Translations under genes and position numbers: made by a program
Origin: CAZIVP01 sp964542915
Lineage (GTDB): Bacteria; Calditrichota; Calditrichia; Calditrichales; Calditrichaceae
Direction: 5' to 3'
DNA: 64,000 nucleotides
NCBI GenBank assembly: GCA_964542915.1
Contig: CAZIVP010000001.1
Span: 434,001-498,000 of the forward strand
Notes under the pieces: generated by a model
Told to the model about the DNA's origin: nothing
Seen by the model: the letters and a program-made list of their open reading frames with translations, nothing else
The model's database searches: none
Shown: piece after piece, positions 33,861 through 43,040 of the stretch
Layout of the letters: each line of letters starts with the position of its first letter
Numbering within the stretch: the first letter of the stretch is position 1

Positions 33861-34261
33861 GAACATCCTCGGTTTATTTTAGATAATAAACTAACTTAAC
33901 AAACTGTTTTGATAAATTCAATTGCATTCCGGGCAAGTCGAAGAAGCTGAATTGGAAATGATATCGGGAAGAGGCGAGGTAGTAAAAAATTGCCGGCGGT
34001 GTGAAGCCCTTCCCTGTCCCGAAGTTTCGGGACGGGCAAGGGTTTGGGATGGGGCGTAAAAGAACGTATAACCGCCGAGGACGCCGGGAACGCAGAGAAA
34101 AAAAGAATGAACCACAGATGGACATGAATAAAGATAGTAAAAAAGCGAAAAGAGAAAAGAGGAAAGAGGAATGAAGCGGGTAGCGCCCTCGGACGCCCTT
34201 TACCATTGACGCCGTACTTTAGCGCGGCGGGACTAAAACCACGGCCACTGTTCTCAGCCTC
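33861..34261. repeat. noncoding, low-complexity region with dispersed-repeat words
   Basis: No gene. At about 34070-34150 is a purine-rich tract with 'ACGCAGAGAAAAAAAG' and 'AACCACAGATGGACATGAA', words of a dispersed intergenic repeat seen in many environmental genomes. At about 34017-34035 a CCCGAA/TTCGGG palindrome occurs. I cannot show copy number from one window. Confidence 0.35.
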
Positions 34262-35635
34262 TCAGTTCTGCCTGCCTTCCGAAGCGATGGCCGTAAATTG
34301 CTGCTCGGCCGAGCGTCGAATCCACAGATAAGCCAGCGTACCGGTGATGATATTGGCTAACGCAAACGCCGCGAATATGCCCTGGAGTCCGATAAATGTC
34401 GATCCCAACACGGCCAGCGGAATATAGAGAACAAACATTTGCATAACGGTTAAGGAAAAACCTTTAAGCGGCTGATGCAGCACATTAAAAGCCGAATTGG
34501 AGAGAGCGTAAATTCCGAACATACCGTAGCCGAAAGGTACGATATGCAGGTAGAGTACAATGGCGCTCACTACGGCCGGATCGTCGTTAAAAATAGATGC
34601 GATGGGCCGCGCTGCAAGCCAGAACACAATTAGGACAAACAATCCCCAAAAAAAGGCAAAGCGATGGCTGTGGTTCAACCCGGTGCGTATTCGGTCGAAT
34701 TTTTCGGCGCCCAGATTTTGTCCGATAAAAGGCGATAATACGCTGGCCAGCGCCATAATCACCACCAGGGCAAAGGCGTCGAGGCGCATCGCAACGCCGA
34801 ACGCCGCTACGGCGTCCGAACCATAATCGGATACCAGCCGTGTAACGGCGCCGGCGCCCACCGGTCGTATGATATTGGTACCGGCCGTTGGTATGCCGAT
34901 GTAAAGTACTTGTTTCCAGGATTGTAACACCAACCTGAGCAGCGGACGGGTGAAGGTGATCATGCGTTCGCGGTGTATCAATATCCAGAGCGAAAAGAAA
35001 AAAGCCGTCGCCCGGGAGACCAGTGAGGCAAACGCAGCGCCGGCGATGCCCCACCGCGGGAAAGGCCCCAGCCCGAAGATAAATAAAGGATCGAGAATTA
35101 CATTCAATCCGATGGCGACCAGCATAATCATAGCGGGCGTTTTGGTGTCGCCGGTGGCGCGGATGGCGTTATTGCCCACCATGGGGATGACCAGGAAGAT
35201 CATGCCCGGATACCAGATGCGCATATAGGCGTTAATATGGATTAAAACCGATTCTCCGGCGCCCATGGCGGTGAAGAGCGGGCGGATGGTTAACAGACCG
35301 GCGACGATAAACAGACTTACAATCAGCGTGGCCAATACCAGACTGTCGGAAGTCAGGCGACGAACGCGGGACATGTCGCCGGCGCCGATCGCCCGTGAAA
35401 TAAGAGCGGAAGCGCCGTTGCCCAGGCCCATCGATATGCCCCCGGCGATCATGGCAATAGGGAAGTTGAAACCCATGGCGGCCAGTTCTTTGGCCCCCAA
35501 TTGACCTACAAAATAGGTGTCGACCAGATTAAAAGCGACCGCGCCAAGGATGCCGATTAACATCGGCATCGCCATCCGGAATAACTGCCGGTCCACATTT
35601 CCTTCCGTTAATTGTGCGCGCGTGCTTTTCTGCAA
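34262..35635 (-). CDS. MATE-family multidrug/Na+ antiporter
   Basis: A 457-residue transporter of the MATE family with about twelve helices in two similar halves: 'FNLVDTYFVGQLGAKELAAMGF' near residue 36, and a related segment 'GAVTRLVSDYGSDAVAAFGVA' in the second half. Substrate unknown. The start is TTG at 35635 with AAAGGA five bases upstream. Confidence 0.9.
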   Translation of the reverse strand: MQKSTRAQLTEGNVDRQLFRMAMPMLIGILGAVAFNLVDTYFVGQLGAKELAAMGFNFPIAMIAGGISMGLGNGASALISRAIGAGDMSRVRRLTSDSLVLATLIVSLFIVAGLLTIRPLFTAMGAGESVLIHINAYMRIWYPGMIFLVIPMVGNNAIRATGDTKTPAMIMLVAIGLNVILDPLFIFGLGPFPRWGIAGAAFASLVSRATAFFFSLWILIHRERMITFTRPLLRLVLQSWKQVLYIGIPTAGTNIIRPVGAGAVTRLVSDYGSDAVAAFGVAMRLDAFALVVIMALASVLSPFIGQNLGAEKFDRIRTGLNHSHRFAFFWGLFVLIVFWLAARPIASIFNDDPAVVSAIVLYLHIVPFGYGMFGIYALSNSAFNVLHQPLKGFSLTVMQMFVLYIPLAVLGSTFIGLQGIFAAFALANIITGTLAYLWIRRSAEQQFTAIASEGRQN

Positions 35636-35759
35636 TAGAATCCTTTCAGTAGTTATGTTTGCGGCGGCGTTGTATCGGAACAGGTATCGTTAACGTATGA
35701 AGCGCGTTTGTACGACACGAAGAAAACATAATTCCCGATACTAAAGCATTTGTACTTCG

Positions 35760-36554
35760 TTATTGCCGGTAATATTCCTTCGCTTCGGGCAGAAGCTTTT
35801 TCAGATTTTCAATCCGGGTTTCATCCGAAGGATGGGTGCTTAGAAACTCCGGCGGGGAAGCACCGCCTTTTTTTTCCGCCATGCGTTGCCAGAAGTTCAC
35901 AGCCGTTTCGGGATCGTATCCGGCCATGGCCATAAAAATCAATCCCAAATGATCGGCCTCCGATTCGTGCAGACGGCTGTATGGCAACAACACGCCCACC
36001 TGTGCGCCGACGCCAAACGCCGCCATAAACAGTTCCCGTGTTTGTTGGGGTTTCTCTTCCAAAGCTTTACTGAGCGCCATACCGCCTAATTGTACCGCCA
36101 GACCCTGACTCATCCGTTCGTTGCCGTGCCCGGCGACGGCATGTGCAATTTCGTGGCCCATCACCACCGCCAAACCGGCGGCGTTTTGTGTTACCGGTAG
36201 GATGCCGGTGTAAATCACCACTTTACCGCCGGGCATACACCAGGCATTAACAACGTCCTCTTTGACCAGATTAAATTCCCAGTCATAACCTTTTAATCGG
36301 TCGGACATGCCTTCCTGAGCGAAATACTTTTCAACGGCGCGTTGAATGCGCACGCCGACGCGTCTGACCATATTTGCTTGCTGCGTTCCCGTTACCACTT
36401 CGTGCTGGGAAAGAAAATCTTCGTAAGAGCTGAAACTCATGGAATGCATTTGCGAAGCCGGGATGACCGCAAACTGTTTACGCCCCGTAATGGGCACTGT
36501 TGCACAGGCCACAGCCAGCGCCCAAACAGCGATGAACAATAAACCTTTTCGCAT
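35760..36554 (-). CDS. M48 family metalloprotease lipoprotein
   Basis: Zinc peptidase of the LoiP/YcaL (M48C) type in the periplasm. The start ATG at 36554 has AAAGGA seven bases upstream; the longer frame to 36605 would bury the signal. The signal ends 'ALAVACA', a lipobox with Cys. The metal motif 'VMGHEIAHAVAGHG' and the third ligand in 'HESEADHLGL' are present. The 264-residue size is normal. Such proteases act in outer-membrane protein quality control. Confidence 0.9.
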   Translation of the reverse strand: MRKGLLFIAVWALAVACATVPITGRKQFAVIPASQMHSMSFSSYEDFLSQHEVVTGTQQANMVRRVGVRIQRAVEKYFAQEGMSDRLKGYDWEFNLVKEDVVNAWCMPGGKVVIYTGILPVTQNAAGLAVVMGHEIAHAVAGHGNERMSQGLAVQLGGMALSKALEEKPQQTRELFMAAFGVGAQVGVLLPYSRLHESEADHLGLIFMAMAGYDPETAVNFWQRMAEKKGGASPPEFLSTHPSDETRIENLKKLLPEAKEYYRQ

Positions 36555-36799
36555 CTTGTTGTCCTTTCGATAATGGGTGTTCTTACTATTTGTTTTTAGC
36601 ATCATTTACCCTCCCCATGATAAAGAGATCGTATAACACCAATCATATCGTGGTTATTCTTTAAAATCCTATTCGGGAAGGATATCTTTGAAATTGATCA
36701 TTCATGATGCTGTTTATCTGTTCTTATAAATTTCCATTGATACCGTTCAATACGTGTTTTCGAAGACGCTTATGTTAATGCGTAAACAGGATTGATCGT

Positions 36800-38074
36800 T
36801 TAATTTCCGTTGGTGTAGGTAACCCGCCAGATGCGCCCGCGCACCGAGTCGCATATGTAAAGCACGCCGTCCGGTCCCTGTGCCAGCCCCATCGGGCGAA
36901 AGCGCGCTTCGCGCGGGCTTTTGATCACTTCTTTACCGGCAAAACCATCGGCGAATATTTCATAGTCTCCGGAAGGCAAAGCACCTTCAAAGGGTACGAA
37001 AACCACATTATACCCTCTTTGTTCCAGCGGCGCCCGGTTCCAAGAACCGTGAAAAGCTATAAAAGCTCCGCCGCGATACGGCTCCGGAAATTGGTCGCCG
37101 GTATAAAATAGCAAATCATTAGGCGCCCAATGGGCCGGAAAAGCAATAATCGGGTCCTCGAACTCCGCACATCGTCCCACTTTATCGCCGTCGCCTCCGT
37201 ATTCGGGCGCCAGGACTTTTTTACCTTTAAGATGATCGTAATAGCAATACGGCCATCCGAAATGATCGCCTTCATCCACCATAAACATTTCCTCGGCAGG
37301 CAGTCGGGCATTTTCCTCCACGGTGTACAGGTCCGGCCAGAGCTGGCTCAACTGATCGCGTCCGTGTTGAACCACGTACAGTTTTTGACTGTTCGGATTC
37401 CAGTCGATGGCGACAGCATTGCGGATACCGGTGGCGTACCGGAATCCGTGTACCATCTGTTTTTGATTGAGCGCGCTGTCGTCAAAGCGCCAGATGCCGC
37501 CGTAGCGTTGCAACAACGGACACGGATCCATACCCGGCGAGCCGGGGGTGCGCATTTGTTTCTGGCAGGCGTTGGAAGGCGCGCCGACATTAACATAAAC
37601 ATGGCCCTCTTCGTCAAAAGCGAACGGTTTGGTGCCGTGCTGTTGCTCCGGCGGAAACCCGCCCGCAATAAATTCCGGATTCTGTTCGGGCAGGAGATTA
37701 TGCTCTTTAAATCGATAGCGCATCACCGCCGTATCGGAGCCGAAGTAGAGATATCCTTTATGAACGCCGATACCGGTTCCGGCAAAATCGCCGAAATATT
37801 CAATGCGATCCGCGCGGCCGTCATTGTTTTCATCCCGGAGCGCCGCAATACCGCCCTCGGGCTGGCGTTGACGCAGCGCCACATAAACATCGCCGTTGGA
37901 ACGGACGGTTATATGACGGGCCCGGCCGAGATTGTCGGCAAACACCGTCGCTTCAAAATTTTCAGGAAGCTTGACGGCCGTCTCATTTTCGGGTTCATCG
38001 CTTTGCCGGGCGCATGCAGGCAATATTAAGAATAATACTATAAACAGGGTGAATAGAGTATATCGTACATGCAT
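36800..38074 (-). CDS. PQQ-dependent sugar (sorbosone/glucose) dehydrogenase-like lipoprotein
   Basis: A six-bladed propeller protein of 424 residues. A lipoprotein signal ends in 'ILPAC'. Repeating motifs such as 'NGDVYVALRQR', 'GFRYATGIRNAVAIDWNP' and 'GLAQGPDGVLYICDS' match the soluble glucose/L-sorbosone dehydrogenase group. Whether PQQ is bound is not certain; many members lack activity on glucose. ATG at 38074 is chosen because GGAGG lies upstream. Electrons from sugar oxidation would go to periplasmic cytochromes. Confidence 0.82.
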   Translation of the reverse strand: MHVRYTLFTLFIVLFLILPACARQSDEPENETAVKLPENFEATVFADNLGRARHITVRSNGDVYVALRQRQPEGGIAALRDENNDGRADRIEYFGDFAGTGIGVHKGYLYFGSDTAVMRYRFKEHNLLPEQNPEFIAGGFPPEQQHGTKPFAFDEEGHVYVNVGAPSNACQKQMRTPGSPGMDPCPLLQRYGGIWRFDDSALNQKQMVHGFRYATGIRNAVAIDWNPNSQKLYVVQHGRDQLSQLWPDLYTVEENARLPAEEMFMVDEGDHFGWPYCYYDHLKGKKVLAPEYGGDGDKVGRCAEFEDPIIAFPAHWAPNDLLFYTGDQFPEPYRGGAFIAFHGSWNRAPLEQRGYNVVFVPFEGALPSGDYEIFADGFAGKEVIKSPREARFRPMGLAQGPDGVLYICDSVRGRIWRVTYTNGN

Positions 38075-38238
38075 TGGCGCCTCCGAATATTTTCGATTAC
38101 TTATGATCTTCATGGTTGGTAATTAAGTGTTAATACCGTGAAGCTCACGAACGGAAACCAATTTTTTTTTTAACCGGATGCCTCCAGGTAAACTGATGAT
38201 ACGATATCGGTTGTCGACGCTCCCCCATGTGTTTCTGT

Positions 38239-40161
38239 TTACTCATTAGTCAGTTTAATAATGTTGTTTTCCTTGTTCACGTCGGGTATGTGAGGATCGC
38301 CCAATTCCAGGCTTTTAACCGTTTTGTTGGTTCTAAAAAATTTTTCGAGTCGGGGTTCGGCCGTTTTCCAAACCGACAGGTTATACTGCAGCGAATCCCG
38401 GCTGTCATCTTCATACACAAATGTGACCTTGACAGGGATGGGCAGTTTGCCTTTTTTTTCGACCAAAAAATGGACGCCGTCGTCATCCTGACGGGCGCTG
38501 GTAAGGGCTAAATCCGGGTAACCGAACTCAAAGAACCATGGTTTCCAGAACCAGTTTAAGTTTTGACCGCTCACGTCATTAAAAGTATAAAAGAAGTCGA
38601 AGGGCATTGGGTGTTTGCCGCGCCAGCGTTCGATGTAACTTTGCAGGGCTTTTTTGAACATTTCTTCTCCCAGTAAATCCCGGAGCATCAAATAAGCAAC
38701 AGCCGGACGTCCGTAAGCGGCGTTACGGTAAGCGGGACGATAAGCGTTGCTTCCGTAGATGATGGTGGTTGCGATCATTGGTACATCCATTTCCCGTCCC
38801 GCATAAGGCAGGTAACGATTGATCGCTTTCCTTTCCGGATCGTAATCGGCCAGTCGCTTCTGGACTTCCAGCGGTAACATGACAGCCCAGCCTTCATCCA
38901 TCCAGGCGTATTTCCGTTCGTTGGTTCCCATATAAAATGGGAAATAGGTGTGTGCGATTTCGTGGGTTGTTACTCCGACGGTTCCGGAACGTTGAGAGAC
39001 GGAGCCGTCGTTAACCATCATCGGAAATTCCATGCCGCCGCCGCCATTAAAGATGGTGATTTCGGGGTAGGGGAACGGTACGCCCGGTAGTTCCTTTGAA
39101 AAGAATGCAACGCCTTCCCTTGCGATTTCGGTTACGTCGTAGAAATCCTGCGACTCTCTTTTATAAGCGGCGGCCACAAACACGCGGCGGTTGCCGGATT
39201 CATCAACCGCTACACTGGTACCGTCCCACAGATAATGATCGCTGAGGCCGAAAGCGAAATCGGGAATGTCCTTTGCCGAGAATCGCCAGGTGTTTAAACC
39301 GTTATCGCTTTTCCGGAGAACCGCGCTTCCGAGGTCCTTTTCCCGGATGATGTGGACGATGGAATCGGCCTTGCGGGCACGAAGGTAACGTTTTAGATAT
39401 GGTTCCGTTAATAGTTTCTCCGGATTTTGTAACGTTCCGGTTGCCCACACCATGAAGTCCTGTGGTACGGTGATCGATACATCGAAGTCGCCGAAATCGT
39501 TATAAAATTCCTGGAGTCCGCTAAAATTATATGTATCCCAACCGTCGATGTCGTCATAGACGGCCGCCTGCGGATACCAGTAGGCGATGAAGTAAGAACT
39601 ACTGTCGTAGCGTCCCATGCGGATGTTGGATTCTTGAGCGATGTACACATGCCAATCGATTAATAAATTGATGCTTCCTTCCGGTTCGATCGGACGCGGC
39701 AGTGAGAGAAACATATTAGCGCCACGCCGGCGGATCGCTTTTTGGTCTCCTTCCGGAGCAACTTTATCCCCCTCAACCAGAATACGCTCCACGCGGATGC
39801 CTTCGTGCAGATCGCCGGGCGCAACCGGCCAGTCTCTCAATGTGCCCTCTCTGAAAATATCCTGGTACATGCGAAATACCATGCGATGCAGTGTATCGGG
39901 GCTGTTATTATGATAGGTAATTTGGGCCTGGCCGCGCAACAGACCGGTGTGCGGCTCAAAAGCAACATCTATGTTATAATCAGCGCGGTTTGTCCAATAG
40001 GCCGGACCGGGTTTGCCTGTTTTGGAGCGGGTGTCCTGTTCGTAGGCCTTCTGCAAATTGAGAGGCATGAAGAGTTCTTTGCCTTCATCGGACGGGAGTG
40101 TGGAAACTAAGAACAATAACAGCATGAATGTCATTCGACCAACTCGTATCAAATCGTGCAT
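38239..40161 (-). CDS. M1 family metallopeptidase, exported
   Basis: Zinc aminopeptidase-type protein of 640 residues with a signal peptide (residues 10-25). It has the M1 zinc motif 'GVTTHEIAHTYF' with third ligand Glu in 'MDEGWAVML' 19 residues later. The GxMEN exopeptidase motif appears as 'GGGMEFPMM', so the usual Asn is replaced and substrate binding may differ. The N-terminal beta domain ('DVAFEPHTGLLRGQAQITYHN') is typical. GGAG lies seven bases before the ATG. Confidence 0.9.
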   Translation of the reverse strand: MHDLIRVGRMTFMLLLFLVSTLPSDEGKELFMPLNLQKAYEQDTRSKTGKPGPAYWTNRADYNIDVAFEPHTGLLRGQAQITYHNNSPDTLHRMVFRMYQDIFREGTLRDWPVAPGDLHEGIRVERILVEGDKVAPEGDQKAIRRRGANMFLSLPRPIEPEGSINLLIDWHVYIAQESNIRMGRYDSSSYFIAYWYPQAAVYDDIDGWDTYNFSGLQEFYNDFGDFDVSITVPQDFMVWATGTLQNPEKLLTEPYLKRYLRARKADSIVHIIREKDLGSAVLRKSDNGLNTWRFSAKDIPDFAFGLSDHYLWDGTSVAVDESGNRRVFVAAAYKRESQDFYDVTEIAREGVAFFSKELPGVPFPYPEITIFNGGGGMEFPMMVNDGSVSQRSGTVGVTTHEIAHTYFPFYMGTNERKYAWMDEGWAVMLPLEVQKRLADYDPERKAINRYLPYAGREMDVPMIATTIIYGSNAYRPAYRNAAYGRPAVAYLMLRDLLGEEMFKKALQSYIERWRGKHPMPFDFFYTFNDVSGQNLNWFWKPWFFEFGYPDLALTSARQDDDGVHFLVEKKGKLPIPVKVTFVYEDDSRDSLQYNLSVWKTAEPRLEKFFRTNKTVKSLELGDPHIPDVNKENNIIKLTNE

Positions 40162-40353
40162 AAGGGTTCTCCGTACTAAAGTTTTACCTCATTGCTTAAC
40201 TCTGAAATAATGTATTTATTTGCCCTTTGATGGGTAAAAGATTTTTGGCGATGAGATAACGTGAATGAACGGTTTTTAATTTCAGTTGGTTTCCTCACAC
40301 CGGTTGGTTTTATGAACGGTATGTTCCCCGGCTGGTCATTGTTCGTAGAAGCC

Positions 40354-43017
40354 TTATTGGTTGTCCTCATCACCATCATTGTCATCGAACAGGGTGCGCT
40401 GGGAATGAGAGCCTGTTGTCGTAGTTCTATTATCCGGATCATCAGAAGCATCCGTAATCTGTTCATTTTCAGTATGTGCCGGCTCCTGATTATCAACCAA
40501 ACCCACATACGTTATGCGATAGGGGCTGAGGCGTTTACCGCGGGATTTCCAGCCTTTCACATCCACCACGGCGTCCAGTTCCAGCATCTCGCTGAATTTC
40601 TTTTTAGCACGGCCTTTGAGATATTCCACCTCCGCGACGGGTTTTTGCTGTGTGGTCGCCAGTACCAGCCGGGAATCTTTACCATTACTGATAAAACTAA
40701 ACGGTTTTTGCAGCATCTGGGTCTCTATTTGAAATCGCTTCACATAAAAATTCTTTTTTTGGCCATCATAATGTACGGCGGTTACAACGGTAGCAGGGTC
40801 AAATTTTTCGATGGCGACCAGTTTACCGATATCGTAGCGATTGGTCAGGTCAAAATCGGTCAGCATATAGGCGCCGTCGTTATACAGCACCAAAATACGG
40901 TCATCGCCGTCAAAATTTCCGAGATAGACGCCGCGTTCTTCCGTGTTCAGTCGGCCGACGACATCGTCGAACCAGAGATCGATGCCGCCCAGCGTGGAAG
41001 CGCCCACTTCGCGTTGGTTTACTTTACGGATGGGATAGCGGGTTACAATGTTGCCCTTGGCGCTGCGGCCTTTAATGGACAGCTCGCCGAAGTTGTAATC
41101 GAAAACTTTTTTGCGTGCACGGCAGGAAGGGTGCAGATAGACGGTTACAACTTCGGATTCGCTATTGGGGTTGGCGGTAAAATAGTGAATCTTGGAGCCT
41201 GAGGCGCCTGTGCTCAAATCGTACTCTTTATCGCGCGTGACGGATGTAACCGCAAAGCGCTTGGCATAGCTGATCCCGCTTTTACCATCCTGGTAAATGA
41301 CATTGTAAATCATGCGTTCATCGTTTTTATTCCAAACGGCGGCATGGATGATGTCCTTACCGACGAACGCTTTTTCCGAAACACGCGTAACCATGAATTT
41401 ACCGTTTTTCAGAAAAACGATGATATCATCCAGATCGGAGCACTCGCCGATGTATTCGTCTTTTTTCATGCCGTAGCCGATAAAACCGGCCTTGCGATTG
41501 ACGTATAATTTTTCATTGGCAACCGCCACCTGAGCGCTTTGGATTGTATCAAACGACCGGATTTCGGTTTTGCGTTCACGCCCTTTGCCGTATTTTTTCT
41601 TAAGGTTTTCGAAGTATTGGATGGCAAATTCCGTAAGATGGTTTAGATTGTGTTCGACCTCAGCAATCTCATCTTCGAGGCTTCGGATCAATTCATCGGC
41701 TTTTAATGCATCGTATTTGGAAATGCGTTTAATTTTGATTTCCGTGAGTTTAACGATATCATCTTCGCTTACTTTTCTTAACAATTGCGGTTTGAAAGGC
41801 TCCAGACCTTTGTCAATCGTCTCAATAATGGCTTCCCAGGTTTCACACTCTTCGATATCGCGATAGATACGGTTTTCGATAAAAATCTTTTCCAGCGATG
41901 AAAAGAAGAGCTTTTCGGATAATTCTTCCTTTTTGATTTCCAGTTCCCATTTCAACAGGCGAACCGTATTATGGGTGGAGCGGCGCAGAATTTCATGGAC
42001 GCTCAGGAATTGCGGCTTTTCATCGACGATGACACAGGCGTTCGGCGCGATGGAGATTTCACAATCGGTGAAGGCATAAAGGGCGTCGATTGTAACGTCC
42101 GGTGAAACACCGGGCGGCAGGTCCACCAAAATTTCCACTTCTTTAGCCGTGTTATCGGTAACTTTTTTGATTTTGATTTTACCGCTATCATTGGCTTTTA
42201 CGATGGAATCAATCAAACCCGTTGTTGTCGTGAAAAACGGGATGTCGCGAATGACCAGGGTGCGTTTATCGGCAATATCGATATGCGCCCGCAAGCGAAT
42301 GCGCCCGCCCTTTTTCCCTTCGTTATAATTACTAAAATCGGCCATGCCGCCGGTGGGAAAATCCGGTAATATCTGAAACGGTTTGCCTCTCAGTTCATCG
42401 ATGGAGGCTTCGATCAGCTCGTTAAAATTGTGCGGCATGATGCGGGTTGCCAATCCGACGGCAATGCCTTCGGCGCCCTGAGCCAATACCAGTGGAAATT
42501 TCATGGGAAGGTGAAGCGGTTCTTTTTTGCGGCCGTCATAAGAAAGCTGCCATTCCGTGGTTTTGGCATTGAACGCAACCTCGAGCGCAAATTTGGACAG
42601 CCGCGCCTCGATATAGCGCGGCGCGGCCGCCCGGTCGCCCGTTCGGATATCGCCCCAATTGCCTTGCGGCTCGATTAATAGCTCTTTTTGCCCCATAATA
42701 ACGATGGCGTCGCCGATGGCCGCGTCGCCGTGCGGATGATACTGCATGGTATAGCCGATAATATTGGCAACTTTGTTAAACCGGCCGTCATCCATCATTT
42801 TCATGGCGTGCAGAATTCGGCGCTGGACCGGTTTCAAACCATCCATTAAAGCCGGAACGGCCCTTTCAAGAATCACGTAGGAAGCGTAGTCCAGGAACCA
42901 GTTTTCATACATACCTTTTACATGAGTGGTTTCCTGGATGGAACCGTTGTCTTCCAATTCTGCCCGGAGTCTGCTTACAATATCGTTGTCGTTTTTCGGC
43001 GATTTATGTTTATCCAT
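40354..43017 (-). CDS. parC: DNA topoisomerase IV subunit A
   Basis: DNA-cleaving subunit of type IIA topoisomerase. The active-site Tyr is Y135 in 'APRYIEARLS'; the breakage-reunion domain opens with 'VPALMDGLKPVQRRILHAM' near 55. An 887-residue chain with a propeller C-terminal domain, no GyrA box, and an acidic tail (DDNDGDEDNQ). Lack of the GyrA box argues for decatenating topoisomerase IV rather than gyrase. It follows parE by 23 bp on the same strand, so they form an operon. The long plus-strand frame overlapping its 3' end is a shadow. Confidence 0.93.
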   Translation of the reverse strand: MDKHKSPKNDNDIVSRLRAELEDNGSIQETTHVKGMYENWFLDYASYVILERAVPALMDGLKPVQRRILHAMKMMDDGRFNKVANIIGYTMQYHPHGDAAIGDAIVIMGQKELLIEPQGNWGDIRTGDRAAAPRYIEARLSKFALEVAFNAKTTEWQLSYDGRKKEPLHLPMKFPLVLAQGAEGIAVGLATRIMPHNFNELIEASIDELRGKPFQILPDFPTGGMADFSNYNEGKKGGRIRLRAHIDIADKRTLVIRDIPFFTTTTGLIDSIVKANDSGKIKIKKVTDNTAKEVEILVDLPPGVSPDVTIDALYAFTDCEISIAPNACVIVDEKPQFLSVHEILRRSTHNTVRLLKWELEIKKEELSEKLFFSSLEKIFIENRIYRDIEECETWEAIIETIDKGLEPFKPQLLRKVSEDDIVKLTEIKIKRISKYDALKADELIRSLEDEIAEVEHNLNHLTEFAIQYFENLKKKYGKGRERKTEIRSFDTIQSAQVAVANEKLYVNRKAGFIGYGMKKDEYIGECSDLDDIIVFLKNGKFMVTRVSEKAFVGKDIIHAAVWNKNDERMIYNVIYQDGKSGISYAKRFAVTSVTRDKEYDLSTGASGSKIHYFTANPNSESEVVTVYLHPSCRARKKVFDYNFGELSIKGRSAKGNIVTRYPIRKVNQREVGASTLGGIDLWFDDVVGRLNTEERGVYLGNFDGDDRILVLYNDGAYMLTDFDLTNRYDIGKLVAIEKFDPATVVTAVHYDGQKKNFYVKRFQIETQMLQKPFSFISNGKDSRLVLATTQQKPVAEVEYLKGRAKKKFSEMLELDAVVDVKGWKSRGKRLSPYRITYVGLVDNQEPAHTENEQITDASDDPDNRTTTTGSHSQRTLFDDNDGDEDNQ

Positions 43018-43040
43018 GGTATGTGCGATCGGTCCTTTGG

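Noticed and set aside
37130..38029. 299-codon plus-strand frame
   Set aside because: Antisense shadow of the sugar-dehydrogenase-like lipoprotein gene.
40261..41202. 313-codon plus-strand frame
   Set aside because: Antisense to the conserved parC 3' end; composition of a shadow frame, no ribosome binding site, no recognisable domain.
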